Virus record (IMG/VR): IMGVR_UViG_3300032797_000632
Coordinates: 62,001-126,000 of that record
Length of the DNA stretch: 64,000 nt
Reading direction: 5' to 3' (one strand)
Source: a virus
Below the pieces are notes generated by a model. The model was not told where the DNA came from. It did no database searches and worked only from the letters and a program-made list of their open reading frames with translations. This document shows positions 51,513-59,419 of this stretch, piece by piece (position 1 is the first letter of the stretch; each line of letters opens with the position of its first letter). The position numbers were made by a program, and so were the translations under genes.

Positions 51513-52435
51513 CGGAGAAGGAGAAGAGCAAGGAGAAGGGGTCCGAGAAAGCGAAGGAAAAAGCGGGGAGGAAATGCCCGAGCTGTGGCAGGGAGATAAC
51601 CCCGAAGAACAACATCATTCATTTCAAGCGCCCCGGGGGGGAGGACGGCACCCGGTGCGACCATTGCTTTGTGGAGGAGTCCACGAGGCCGGCGAATGGC
51701 AAGGGGGCCAAGATGCCGAAAGAGACCCGGCAGATATGGGAGAGGGCGAAGGAGGGGCTGATCAAGCTCTGTCGGGACATTAACCGGAACTACTTCGAGA
51801 TCGGGAAAAACCTGTTCGAGATAAACCGGGACAAGCTGTGGGCGGCGGAGTACGCCAGCCTCGAGGAGTTTGTGGAGAAGGTCCTCGAGTTCAGGAAGAG
51901 CAAGGCGTACCAGCTGATCCAGATATACGAGGTGTTCGGAAAGGACTTCGGCTACACGGCCGAGACCCTGCAGGAGAAGAACTGGACCAAGCTCCGGGGC
52001 CTCCTCCGGCTCCACAAGGACGGGCTCCTGACCAAGAAGAACGTCAAGGAGTGGATGGACAAGATCGGGGACCTGAGGGGGGATGACTTCGACCGGACCA
52101 TCGCCCTCGCCCTCGGCAAGACGGATCCGAAGGAGGTGGCGCAGACCCGGCTGATCTTCGTGGCCGAGAACCCCGAGCAGGCATCGGTGATAACCGGAGC
52201 CGTCGACCACATGATGAGGGTCATCGGGGGGGGGGTCGGAAGGACCGCCGCCCTCGAGTGCATATGCGCCGACTACATGGCGGGGGCCGATCCCGAGAAT
52301 CCGCAGGCACCCGAGCGCATCCTAGCGATGGCGCAGAAAATCCTCGAGAGCATGAAGCCGGAGGAGGGGGTGGCCGGTGCGACGGACGATTCCAAGAAGG
52401 CGGAAAAAGGGGCGGGAGCGGGAAAACCGTTTTAA
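51509..52435 (+). CDS. Zinc-ribbon protein with a DUF3102-like helical domain
   Basis: The 308-residue protein has a Lys/Glu-rich start, a zinc ribbon (CPSCGREITPKN near 23, CDHC near 50) and a helical domain (YFEIGKNLFEINRDKLW, SLEEFVEKVLEFRKSKAYQL) similar to DUF3102/ParB-type helix-turn-helix regions. It is a likely DNA-binding factor linked to replication by the upstream loader gene. The end is low-complexity. Confidence 0.6.
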   Translation: MTEKEKSKEKGSEKAKEKAGRKCPSCGREITPKNNIIHFKRPGGEDGTRCDHCFVEESTRPANGKGAKMPKETRQIWERAKEGLIKLCRDINRNYFEIGKNLFEINRDKLWAAEYASLEEFVEKVLEFRKSKAYQLIQIYEVFGKDFGYTAETLQEKNWTKLRGLLRLHKDGLLTKKNVKEWMDKIGDLRGDDFDRTIALALGKTDPKEVAQTRLIFVAENPEQASVITGAVDHMMRVIGGGVGRTAALECICADYMAGADPENPQAPERILAMAQKILESMKPEEGVAGATDDSKKAEKGAGAGKPF

Positions 52436-52793
52436 TTCTTGGCGGGATCCCGCCGGGAAAAAACCTGAGCCCCCGAAAAAAGAATCATACATCGGGTTTC
52501 TGAGGAAGCTGTTTGACCGCGACGGTTGGGTGTGCAGGAACCCGTTCTGCGGGTCCAAGAGAAACCAGACCTGCCACCACATCAAAAAGCGGAGCCTCGG
52601 CGGAAAGACCGAGATGTCCAACTGCGTGACCATCTGCTTCGATTGTCACCGGGCCAACGAGGACGGGAAGCTCAAGATCGAGCAGTCCGGTGTCGACCCG
52701 ATGATCGTCTCGTTCGAAGACCGCCGGTATGGAATGTCCAAGAGCATCGAGATCCGCAACGAGGCACCATATAAACAGGGAGGAAAAATATAA
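52377..52793 (+). CDS. HNH endonuclease
   Basis: The 138-residue frame has CRNPFCG near 54, TCHHIKKRSLGGKTEMSNCV near 66 and TICFDCHRANEDGK near 86, an HNH core with a four-cysteine zinc site. The GTG at 52377 is the only good start in frame and overlaps the previous gene by 59 bases; the first 30 residues are Arg-rich and may be untranslated. It may be a homing or packaging-type nuclease. Confidence 0.78.
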   Translation: MRRTIPRRRKKGRERENRFNSWRDPAGKKPEPPKKESYIGFLRKLFDRDGWVCRNPFCGSKRNQTCHHIKKRSLGGKTEMSNCVTICFDCHRANEDGKLKIEQSGVDPMIVSFEDRRYGMSKSIEIRNEAPYKQGGKI

Positions 52794-52806
52794 AGGAGAA
52801 CCGCAA

Positions 52807-53784
52807 ATGATGTGGGATGAGATAGTGGAAGAAACCATAAACAATGCGGGGCCATCTGATGGATGGATGGTCGAGGAATTCAAGGGATTGTCATCGCAAG
52901 TTCAATGCTTTGAGATAACCAATATTTTCGAATGGGTGGTGGATTACGAGGAGAATCATGACGAAAAGCCGGATGTCGGACATTGCAAGCCCCCCTGCCC
53001 ATCGTGGTTTATGGATTTCAAGGCGGTAGATAAATCGAGGGTAGGAATTTGGGTTAGCACATTTCCAATGGTGAAAAGAATGAAAAGCATGATAGAGGGC
53101 TCCGTAACCAAGGCGATTCCAGATCCGGATGAATTCATGACTTCGATGTTCGAGGAAACAAGAAAGGCGGGGGAGGAAAAGACATTCAAGCAAATATTGG
53201 ACGATGAGGATTATTTCTACAAGATGGATTTGTATTTAAAAGGCGACACTAGGTCCATATTTAGGCAGGGATTTTTTATATTTTCGGATAGATGCATAAA
53301 AAAGATGTCGGTACTTTCCCCTATGGGCGAGGAAAATGTCGAAGGTGCAAAGCAAGTGGCGGCGCTGGCCATGAATATGCTTCTTTACTTTCTTTTGTTT
53401 GTAAATGCCAAAAACATCACTATTCAGACATTCAGGCGTCCCGATGATAAAATAAATAAAAAGAGGGGAAAAAACGGGAAACCCCCTCTCGCCATTTACA
53501 AGGTCCTCACCATCGACCCGAGCAAAGTCTCGAGGGAGTTCCTCCCGCGAATGACGGGCAGGGGCATGGAGGGGCTGCGATATCATTTCTGCAGGGGCCA
53601 TATCAAAAGCTACACAGAGGATTCTCCGCTGTTCGGAAAATTCTCCGGCACATGGTTCTGGTCCCCGACGATGCGGGGGAAGAAAAGTGCCGGGGAGGTT
53701 CATAAAACCTACAGAGTCGAGATCGACGGGAAAGGAGGAGGAGATGGCAGAGAGAAAGAAGGCAGGGATAGCTCCGACGGCTAG
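52807..53784 (+). CDS. Possible AcrVA2-like protein
   Basis: The 325-residue protein is A/T-rich in its first two thirds. The C-terminal part includes NAKNITIQTFRRPDDKINKK near 200, GRGMEGLRYHFCRGHIKSY near 255 and DSPLFGKFSGTWFWSPTMRG near 275. A closing RGH...LFGK.SG..W...RG pattern is shared by phage proteins related to the anti-CRISPR AcrVA2, and the length is close to that of AcrVA2 (about 320). The match is from memory and needs a profile search. Confidence 0.4.
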   Translation: MMWDEIVEETINNAGPSDGWMVEEFKGLSSQVQCFEITNIFEWVVDYEENHDEKPDVGHCKPPCPSWFMDFKAVDKSRVGIWVSTFPMVKRMKSMIEGSVTKAIPDPDEFMTSMFEETRKAGEEKTFKQILDDEDYFYKMDLYLKGDTRSIFRQGFFIFSDRCIKKMSVLSPMGEENVEGAKQVAALAMNMLLYFLLFVNAKNITIQTFRRPDDKINKKRGKNGKPPLAIYKVLTIDPSKVSREFLPRMTGRGMEGLRYHFCRGHIKSYTEDSPLFGKFSGTWFWSPTMRGKKSAGEVHKTYRVEIDGKGGGDGREKEGRDSSDG

Positions 53785-54478
53785 GGTAGAAGAACCCTTG
53801 AGGGCACTTACCAATCCGGACGGAACCATGTCGTTCAAGGATGCGGCGGAGAGGGTGCTGAAAAAGGCTAGGCGTCCTCTCCATTACAAGCAGATTGTTG
53901 CAAATGCGATCAGGGACAGGTTGATATCGCTGGAGGGGAAAACCCCCGAGGCGACGATGCTCGCACGCCTGGGGGGAGACATAAGCTCCCTCAAGGAGAG
54001 GTCGCGGTTCGTCAAGCTCGAGCCCGGGGTCTACGGACTGGCCTCTTGGAAAATTCAATCCGTCCCCAAGGCGGAGCCGACTCCGGCGAATAAAATGGTG
54101 ACAAAGCCTGCTCCGGCCCGGGAGCCGAAGCCTGCCCCGGCATCGCCTCCGGCCCCGCAGAAAACCCCCGAGCGAAAGCCAGCGGGAGAGTCCCTGTCCC
54201 TCGAGTTCGCCTTCGGGGCGGAAAAGGACCTGAAAGATGTGACCGAGGCGCTGGCCCTCGCCGGAGCCATCTACCCGGACTTCGACTCGCAGGAGTCGCA
54301 GCTCTCCCTGATCTGCACCCACTTTTTAGCGAACCACCCGACGGACGACGGAAACCTCAACCCGATGAAAAGACTTTTTAGGGCATGGGAGCAGGGGTAC
54401 GATGTCCAGATTCTGATGATCCACAACGGCGATGTGGAGTTCGGGGCGGACCTGCTCAAGGAAATCCGCGGGGCTTAA
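53744..54478 (+). CDS. HARE-HTH protein (second copy)
   Basis: The ATG at 53744 (AAAGGAGGAGG upstream) gives 244 residues and overlaps the previous gene by 41 bases. Residues about 25-95 form a HARE-HTH domain almost colinear with that of the 41.1 kb gene (SFKDAAERVLKKARRPLHYK, KTPEATMLARLGGDISSLKE, RFVKLEPGVYGL). A Pro/Ala linker follows and then a different C-terminal domain (LSLEFAFGAEKDLKDVTEAL, LICTHFLANHP). It is probably a transcription factor. Confidence 0.7.
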   Translation: MAERKKAGIAPTARVEEPLRALTNPDGTMSFKDAAERVLKKARRPLHYKQIVANAIRDRLISLEGKTPEATMLARLGGDISSLKERSRFVKLEPGVYGLASWKIQSVPKAEPTPANKMVTKPAPAREPKPAPASPPAPQKTPERKPAGESLSLEFAFGAEKDLKDVTEALALAGAIYPDFDSQESQLSLICTHFLANHPTDDGNLNPMKRLFRAWEQGYDVQILMIHNGDVEFGADLLKEIRGA

Positions 54479-54492
54479 CCAAATGGGCCAGC

Positions 54493-54522
54493 TTGATAAA
54501 ATAGTAAAGCACGGGCGATAAT
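54493..54522 (+). promoter_or_regulatory. Candidate promoter before tRNA-Thr
   Basis: TTGATA (54493-54498) and GATAAT (54517-54522) are 18 bases apart, each one base off consensus. Transcription would run through the hairpin at 54561-54589 and the tRNA-Thr gene. It lies in a 130-base gap free of genes. Confidence 0.5.
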
Positions 54523-54560
54523 ATAACCTCCAGTATTCTCTATCTGATTCTCAGTCACCA

Positions 54561-54589
54561 GCGGGGCCGGACATGGTGTCCAGCCCCGC
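54561..54589 (+). ncRNA. Structured hairpin upstream of tRNA-Thr
   Basis: An outer stem GCGGGGC/GCCCCGC encloses an inner stem GGAC/GTCC with an ATGGT loop. It could mark the 3' end of the preceding mRNA or the 5' leader of the tRNA transcript. No T-run follows. Confidence 0.4.
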
Positions 54590-54608
54590 ACCGTTCTTCG
54601 GATAAATT

Positions 54609-54684
54609 GCCGAAATAGCTCAGACGGGAGAGCGGGTGACCCGTATTCACCAGGCCGGGGGTTCGCCCCCCCCTTTCGGCTCCA
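54609..54684 (+). tRNA. tRNA-Thr (anticodon CGT), with C at position 33
   Basis: A full cloverleaf is visible: acceptor GCCGAAA/TTTCGGC, D arm GCTC...GAGC, anticodon stem GGTGA/TCACC with loop CCCGTAT, T arm GGGGG TTCGCCC CCCCC, discriminator T and an encoded CCA. The anticodon reads CGT (Thr, ACG codons). Position 33 is C, where almost all tRNAs have U. The stems are otherwise perfect. Confidence 0.85.
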
Positions 54685-54695
54685 ATAGGTTCTTA

Positions 54696-54723
54696 TTGAC
54701 AGCAACGGCCAGATTAATATAAT
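54696..54723 (+). promoter_or_regulatory. Consensus sigma70 promoter (TTGACA - 16 - TATAAT)
   Basis: Both boxes are perfect: TTGACA at 54696-54701 and TATAAT at 54718-54723, spacer 16. It is the best promoter seen in the window and faces the small-gene cluster. The expected start point (near 54730) is only a few bases before the ATG at 54733, so the first mRNA would be almost leaderless. Confidence 0.8.
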
Positions 54724-54732
54724 ATATCTTTC

Positions 54733-54927
54733 ATGGAGAGGTCGGGTTCCATCGGATACGATTCCCCATATGTAAAAAAGCTCGTCACGGGCGTCGGGAA
54801 GGTCCTCGAGACGCTCAGCATATTATCATTCGACATAAAATTGTGGTTTTGGATCCACGGGCTTCGGAAGCATCTGGAGTCCAAGATCGCCGAGGCCGAG
54901 GCTAAAACTAAAGCTGAAAATAGATAG
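54733..54927 (+). CDS. Small protein at the head of the early-like cluster
   Basis: The 64-residue protein has a hydrophobic/amphipathic middle (LSILSFDIKLWFWIHGLRKH) and a charged helical tail. There is no ribosome site; it lies immediately after the consensus promoter, which suggests leaderless translation. If the frame is not translated, this stretch would be a 200-base leader for the next gene. Confidence 0.5.
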   Translation: MERSGSIGYDSPYVKKLVTGVGKVLETLSILSFDIKLWFWIHGLRKHLESKIAEAEAKTKAENR

Positions 54928-54936
54928 GTTTGTCAA

Positions 54937-54952
54937 TTCCACGAATGTGGAA
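54937..54952. promoter_or_regulatory. Palindrome TTCCAC-N4-GTGGAA (candidate operator or hairpin)
   Basis: Six-base arms flank GAAT, immediately before the ribosome site GGAGG of the gene at 54965. As DNA it could bind a dimeric repressor; as RNA it would form a stem next to the ribosome site. Other copies are at 5122, 17818, 44015, 50142, 56843 and 61825. Confidence 0.55.
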
Positions 54953-54964
54953 AGGAGGAGTCAG

Positions 54965-55678
54965 ATGCAGGGGAATACAAGCGGCACGAGGATGGAGGGA
55001 CTGATGAGGGGGCGGCTCGACCACAAAGCCATCGCCGGCAAGTACAAGGGTGAGATCGACAAACGGGGCCACCGCCCGGACATGGCCGTCGAGGCGTCGG
55101 CGGATCTCAACGGGAAAAGGAAGTCCGTGCGGGTGGCGTTCAATCGCCAGCTCGGGAGGCCGTCGGACGCGCAGTTTGACGGCTTCGTCGCCTCGGCCTT
55201 CCCCGGACACGAGATCAACTGGAAAACTGCCAAGATCGACGAGCACGGGATGCAGGCGGAGATCCGGGTGCGTGAGGAGAGGGTGCCGGTCCCGGACATC
55301 AAATCGATCCCCCAGGGGTTCGAGCGTGTGGCCTCGGCCACCTATGTCAAGCGGGGCGACAAGTCGTTCTCCGTGTGGCGCCTCGAGAAGGACGCCGGCG
55401 GGCTGTGCCTCGTGCGGGAGCAGGACGAGACGACTTCCCCCGCCACCAACGAGTTCAAGGCCAACCAGCTGGTCCGCACCCCCGAGGGCGACGCCGTGGT
55501 GATCCTGATCACCGGTGACCGGGCCCGGGTGCGCATGCCCGACGGGACGGAGCGGGAGCATGGCGTCAAGGTGCTGGCGGTCTACGAGTCCGAGGAGGAG
55601 AAGAAGAAGATGGTCGAGTACTACACCAAGGCGTATGGCGACGCCGAGTACGCCCGGAAGCTCGTCTACGGGGAATAG
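54965..55678 (+). CDS. Unknown 237-residue protein
   Basis: The ATG at 54965 follows AAAGGAGGAG. The protein has a basic N-terminal third (RGRLDHKAIAGKYKGEIDKR), a beta-rich middle (EGDAVVILITGDRARVRMPD, an SH3-like or KOW-like strand pair near 180) and an acidic helical end. No family recognised. The palindrome directly upstream suggests control together with the gene at 56891. Confidence 0.6.
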   Translation: MQGNTSGTRMEGLMRGRLDHKAIAGKYKGEIDKRGHRPDMAVEASADLNGKRKSVRVAFNRQLGRPSDAQFDGFVASAFPGHEINWKTAKIDEHGMQAEIRVREERVPVPDIKSIPQGFERVASATYVKRGDKSFSVWRLEKDAGGLCLVREQDETTSPATNEFKANQLVRTPEGDAVVILITGDRARVRMPDGTEREHGVKVLAVYESEEEKKKMVEYYTKAYGDAEYARKLVYGE

Positions 55679-55714
55679 CCCCCGGCGGACCCGCAAACAC
55701 GAGGGGGAATCGTA

Positions 55715-56821
55715 ATGGAAAAGATATCCTATCTCGACAAGAGGGGGCTTGACACGGCGGCCGGGCAGAGGTTCGCCCGCCGGTATCCGGGTAAAGGCGG
55801 GATCCCGCCCAATGCCCCGAGGACAAAGATGTGGAAACTCGAGGCGTCGTCCCGGGCCACGAGGAGGCCGGCGGAGGCCGAGCTTCTCACCAACGCCCAG
55901 CTGGAGGCCATCATTTGCCCGTTAGCCCGAACGGACCAATCGCTCGGGCGCCTGGCGCATTACGCCAGGGAGCAATCTAGGCAGTGGCCACAGGGCGGGA
56001 TCTCCGAGCGCCAGCTCGAGGGTCTCCGGCGGGTATTCGGGGTGCGTAACCCCCGGGCGGCCAAGACGCTCAAGACCCTGCAGGACCTGGCGGTCACCGG
56101 AGAGCTCCGGGGCATATTCGCCGGGGGCAAGGGTAGTCCGTCTTATGATCGGGCGGTGAGTGCCAAGATCGAGTCCGCTTCCGGCATGCGCTTCAAGCGG
56201 GGCGAGCTGGTGATGACCGCTACCCGGCGCGAGGGCAAGATCGAGGACATCAGCCCCGAGCGGAGGATGTACCTCGTCGACTACGGCGACTCCCAGGGCT
56301 GGGTCCGGGAGTCCGACCTTCAGAGGCCGGCCGGCAAGAAGTCCGCGGACAAGTTCGGCATCGCCTCCATCCGGGCGGCGATCCGGCCATTGGGCCAGAG
56401 GCCGATCATGCCCACGGCCAGAACGAACAAGGCGGTCGAGGATCAGGTGCGCAGGCTCCTGTCGCAGTTTTCATTTCCCTCATATCCCCGTCTGCAGTTC
56501 GCCGGGCTCCGGGATGTGGAGTACGACCCGTCCGGATCCATCCGGCGTGCGGTGGCGAACTTCATGGTCGGGTGCGGGACGCCCATCGGGCACTTCCTGC
56601 AGATCGAGGTGGCGGTTCCCATCACCGGGGACGGCCAGGCGTACATGCCGAGCCAGTTCAAGATGGGGAGCCAGGTGTACCCCCTGACGCAGGAGGCGCT
56701 CAACGGCCTTTTCAGGTCGATGGTCGTCGACAGGCCAGTGGCCGTCAACATCATGACCCCACGGTCCCAGGTGGTCGCCCGCCCGCAGTTCAAGGACCAC
56801 ATGTTTGGCCGGACGATGTAG
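55715..56821 (+). CDS. Unknown 368-residue protein
   Basis: The protein begins MEKISYLDKRGLDTAAGQRF and has an SH3-like strand set near 165-200 (KRGELVMTATRREGKIEDIS, YLVDYGDSQGWVRESDL), similar to the region near 180 of the previous protein. The C-terminal third is a different domain (SQFSFPSYPRLQFAGLRDVE, VGCGTPIGHFLQIEVAVP). Codon use matches the genome. Function unknown. Confidence 0.6.
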   Translation: MEKISYLDKRGLDTAAGQRFARRYPGKGGIPPNAPRTKMWKLEASSRATRRPAEAELLTNAQLEAIICPLARTDQSLGRLAHYAREQSRQWPQGGISERQLEGLRRVFGVRNPRAAKTLKTLQDLAVTGELRGIFAGGKGSPSYDRAVSAKIESASGMRFKRGELVMTATRREGKIEDISPERRMYLVDYGDSQGWVRESDLQRPAGKKSADKFGIASIRAAIRPLGQRPIMPTARTNKAVEDQVRRLLSQFSFPSYPRLQFAGLRDVEYDPSGSIRRAVANFMVGCGTPIGHFLQIEVAVPITGDGQAYMPSQFKMGSQVYPLTQEALNGLFRSMVVDRPVAVNIMTPRSQVVARPQFKDHMFGRTM

Positions 56822-56842
56822 GGGCCGGCGGACAGGACCATG

Positions 56843-56872
56843 TTTTCCACAATCGTGGAAAATGCACCATAG
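56843..56872 (+). promoter_or_regulatory. Eight-base-arm palindrome fused to ATGCACCATAG
   Basis: TTTTCCAC-AATC-GTGGAAAA (56843-56862) is the longest-arm intergenic copy of the palindrome. It runs straight into ATGCACCATAG (56862-56872), the motif also found before the genes at 44616 and 47186. The next gene starts at 56891. Both elements together look like an operator/promoter unit. Confidence 0.6.
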
Positions 56873-56890
56873 AGTTTGAAAGGGGGGGCA

Positions 56891-57277
56891 ATGCCCGAAG
56901 AGGGATATACATCATCGCAGATCGAAAAGGCCTTCAGCCGGCTGATGGACATCTACAACAAGATGCAGGAGGATATGGATCTGGTTGGCGAGATTTCTAG
57001 GCAGGCTGACAGCATGGCCAAGGACCTTCTGCGGGTGCAGGCTAGGATCGAGAAGCAAAGCTCCCGCCTGATTGATGAGATGAACAAACTTCCGGGCGGA
57101 AGCCACGAGGGAAATGAATTCTCGGGCGATCTAAACATCATCGCCGCATTGCTGGACGATCCGATAAGCGTGCTGGAGGAGATGGCCGGGCTCTACGCCG
57201 AGATCGATGCGAAGGTGGGGGATGTCGAAATCATCATCGATAATTTCATCAGGGGCCTGCCTAGTCGAGAGGAATAA
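56891..57277 (+). CDS. Small acidic helical protein
   Basis: The ATG at 56891 (AAAGGGGGGG upstream) gives 128 residues, nearly all predicted helix (FSRLMDIYNKMQEDMDLVGE, ILRVQARIEKQ-type segments). It starts a run of small helical genes. No family recognised. Confidence 0.6.
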   Translation: MPEEGYTSSQIEKAFSRLMDIYNKMQEDMDLVGEISRQADSMAKDLLRVQARIEKQSSRLIDEMNKLPGGSHEGNEFSGDLNIIAALLDDPISVLEEMAGLYAEIDAKVGDVEIIIDNFIRGLPSREE

Positions 57278-57291
57278 AAAGGAGAAAGACA

Positions 57292-57612
57292 ATGCCAAAG
57301 GAAGAACCGGAAACCTTCGACGACATAAGGGACGATCTGCGGGAGGAAGCCGAAGAGGATTCTCTGGCGATAGCCAAGAACTTCATCAAGGAAGCCAAGG
57401 CGTGGACCCGGGAATGGTGGGAAACTTTGGTCGATTCGAGCGCCGATCAGCTGTGGGACACGGGCGGGCTGATGCTCGGGCGGGATCTCAAGCGGGACGA
57501 GAAGGCCGAGTGCAAGGTCATAGCAAAGGAGGAGTTGGCGGCGGCCCTGAATGCGGTTAGGGGCCAATGGACGGACATCCTCGACGAGCTGATCGACAGG
57601 ATCGAGGGATAG
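57292..57612 (+). CDS. Small acidic helical protein (RDLK family)
   Basis: The 106-residue protein is strongly acidic and contains LGRDLKRDEKAECKV near 63. Similar RDLK or related segments are seen in the genes at 57622, 59420 and 61227. It may be an early host-interaction protein; no function is known. AAAGGAG precedes the ATG. Confidence 0.6.
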   Translation: MPKEEPETFDDIRDDLREEAEEDSLAIAKNFIKEAKAWTREWWETLVDSSADQLWDTGGLMLGRDLKRDEKAECKVIAKEELAAALNAVRGQWTDILDELIDRIEG

Positions 57613-57621
57613 GGAGGAGCC

Positions 57622-57966
57622 ATGCCGAGGGACGATAAATGGCCGGAGGATGTGGCGCCGGAGCTGTTCGAGGATAGGGTTCCCGACATCACGACAGAGG
57701 CGTGGGACGACCTCGTGGCGGTCCTGCTGGACGATGCGGAAAAACGCATAGGGCAGATGATGTCCAACCTAGCGCAGGAGATTGCCTCCACCCGGAAATG
57801 GGCACGCACGGCCCTTGACCGGGATCTGAAGCAGTCCGAGGACCAGGAGCTGGTCAGGATGTTTCGGGAGCACATGAGCGAAAGCATGGAGGAGAAGGCG
57901 AACAATTTCCTAGACGGGCTCGAGCCCATGTTGCAAAAGGCGATCAAGGGAATCGGCAGGGAATAA
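57622..57966 (+). CDS. Small acidic helical protein (RDLK family)
   Basis: The 114-residue protein has an acidic start (WPEDVAPELFEDRVPDI) and a helical body with WARTALDRDLKQSEDQELVR near 58. The relation to the previous protein is weak but visible in the RDLK...ED segment. GGGAGGAG precedes the ATG. Confidence 0.6.
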   Translation: MPRDDKWPEDVAPELFEDRVPDITTEAWDDLVAVLLDDAEKRIGQMMSNLAQEIASTRKWARTALDRDLKQSEDQELVRMFREHMSESMEEKANNFLDGLEPMLQKAIKGIGRE

Positions 57967-57981
57967 ACAGGAGGATTCGCA

Positions 57982-58305
57982 ATGTCAAGGGAATTAACAA
58001 GGCGGGCGGTGTCCGAAGAAGAGATGACGGTGCTCAACGAGCTCCGGAAAAGGTTCGACCTAGTGGGGTCGGTTTCCGATGCGGCTATCATCCTGTCCGA
58101 GGGCTTGCAAAACACGATGGATGAGGCCCGGGACTATGGCCTGATGCTGGCAGAGAAGATATGCGAGGACCGGGCCATCGATCCCGAGGTGGTTCGGAGC
58201 GAGGCGATCCAGGACTTCATTTGGGACTCCGCCATTCAAGACATCCGGGAGCTGTTCGAAAACTGGATGAGGCTCGAGGGCGGGGTGCCGGTGGGGTATA
58301 AATAG
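57982..58305 (+). CDS. Small acidic helical protein
   Basis: The 107-residue protein is helical and acidic (EEEMTVLNELRKRFDLVGSV, MLAEKICEDRAIDPEVVRSE). AGGAGG precedes the ATG. It belongs to the same tandem cluster by position and composition. No family recognised. Confidence 0.6.
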   Translation: MSRELTRRAVSEEEMTVLNELRKRFDLVGSVSDAAIILSEGLQNTMDEARDYGLMLAEKICEDRAIDPEVVRSEAIQDFIWDSAIQDIRELFENWMRLEGGVPVGYK

Positions 58306-58313
58306 GGGGCACC

Positions 58314-58565
58314 ATGCTGATAGTCGTCAAGGAGAGCGATTTTACTATTGAGCACAACCATTACTTTTCCGAAGCTTCGACCCTTGGCCTTCGCCCCGGG
58401 CAATGGCCCGATTTCCTGGTGATCGCAGATGAGTTGGGATACGGGAAGCTCGTGCAGTTTCGGCACATGGGACAGAGCCAGGATCCGGCGGAGGATATGG
58501 AATGGGCCGACTATGAAAGCGTGGACAAAGACGGCCCGGATTCGGTGACGATCTACAGCGATTGA
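58314..58565 (+). CDS. Small beta-rich acidic protein
   Basis: The 83-residue protein opens MLIVVKESDFTIEHNHYFSE and contains WPDFLVIADELGYGKLVQFR, suggesting a small alpha/beta fold. GGGGGCACC precedes the ATG. Function unknown. Confidence 0.55.
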   Translation: MLIVVKESDFTIEHNHYFSEASTLGLRPGQWPDFLVIADELGYGKLVQFRHMGQSQDPAEDMEWADYESVDKDGPDSVTIYSD

Positions 58566-58662
58566 CAGGCTGGAAATGAAACCCCGGGGCTGGAAATTTC
58601 CGGGCTAAATGACCCCGGTTACAGGCTACGGCTGGAAATTTTGAAGGGCATGTGAACGCAAA

Positions 58663-59406
58663 ATGGGAACCGGACAATGCGCCACCTGCAATATGCCCCC
58701 GGAGATACAGGAGGCGATTTATGACCTCCATGTCCGGCAGGATTTAAACCCGCTACAGACCTACCAAAAGCTCTGCCAGTTAATCAAGGAGCGGGGGAAC
58801 GGGATCAAGCCCCCGGCCAAGAGCGCCTTTTACAACCACATAAAGAGGCACCTCGACCCGGAGCGGACCGCACTGATGCGGATCGCCAAGAGCCAGGAGC
58901 GGGCGGATACCCGGGGCGGGCTGAGGGGAGTCACCATCTCCTACCTGCTGGAGCAGTTCAAGCGGGAGCAGGAGAACCGCAAGACCCTCCAGAAGATCAT
59001 CGACAAAATCGACAGGACGATAAAGGACGGGAAGGCCTGGGTGACCCTCAAGGACGGAACGAGCATCGAGGTGGACATGAGCCCCATAGACCTGTCCAGC
59101 CTGTCCAAGGCGCTGGGCTACTTGTGTAAAATCAGGTCGGAGGACCAGGGCTTGACCGAGATGGTCCAGGGTAAGGTCATGGAGGACATGATCGCCGGGA
59201 TAATGAACCAATGCGGGCGGGTTATGGTGGTCCAAATGAAGGAGGGGCGGGAGCAGGTCCGGACCATCGTCAAGGGCCCGCAGAAGGAGGAGCTGGTAGC
59301 GGTCCTGGACCAGATCATGGCCAAGACGCTCGAGGGCATGGAAAAGATATACGGGGAGGCGGTGGGGGAGATCGCTACCTTGATCAAATCAAAAATCAAA
59401 GGATAA
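58663..59406 (+). CDS. HTH protein, possible small terminase-like or transcription factor
   Basis: The 247-residue protein has CATCNMPPEIQEAIYDLHVR near 6 and QDLNPLQTYQKLCQLIKERG, then PPAKSAFYNHIKRHLDPE near 50, a helix-turn-helix layout seen in small terminase subunits and in transposase-like regulators. The remainder is helical (about 95-247). No large terminase gene is in the window to support a packaging role. The ribosome site is weak. Confidence 0.5.
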   Translation: MGTGQCATCNMPPEIQEAIYDLHVRQDLNPLQTYQKLCQLIKERGNGIKPPAKSAFYNHIKRHLDPERTALMRIAKSQERADTRGGLRGVTISYLLEQFKREQENRKTLQKIIDKIDRTIKDGKAWVTLKDGTSIEVDMSPIDLSSLSKALGYLCKIRSEDQGLTEMVQGKVMEDMIAGIMNQCGRVMVVQMKEGREQVRTIVKGPQKEELVAVLDQIMAKTLEGMEKIYGEAVGEIATLIKSKIKG

Positions 59407-59419
59407 AAAAGGAGGGACA

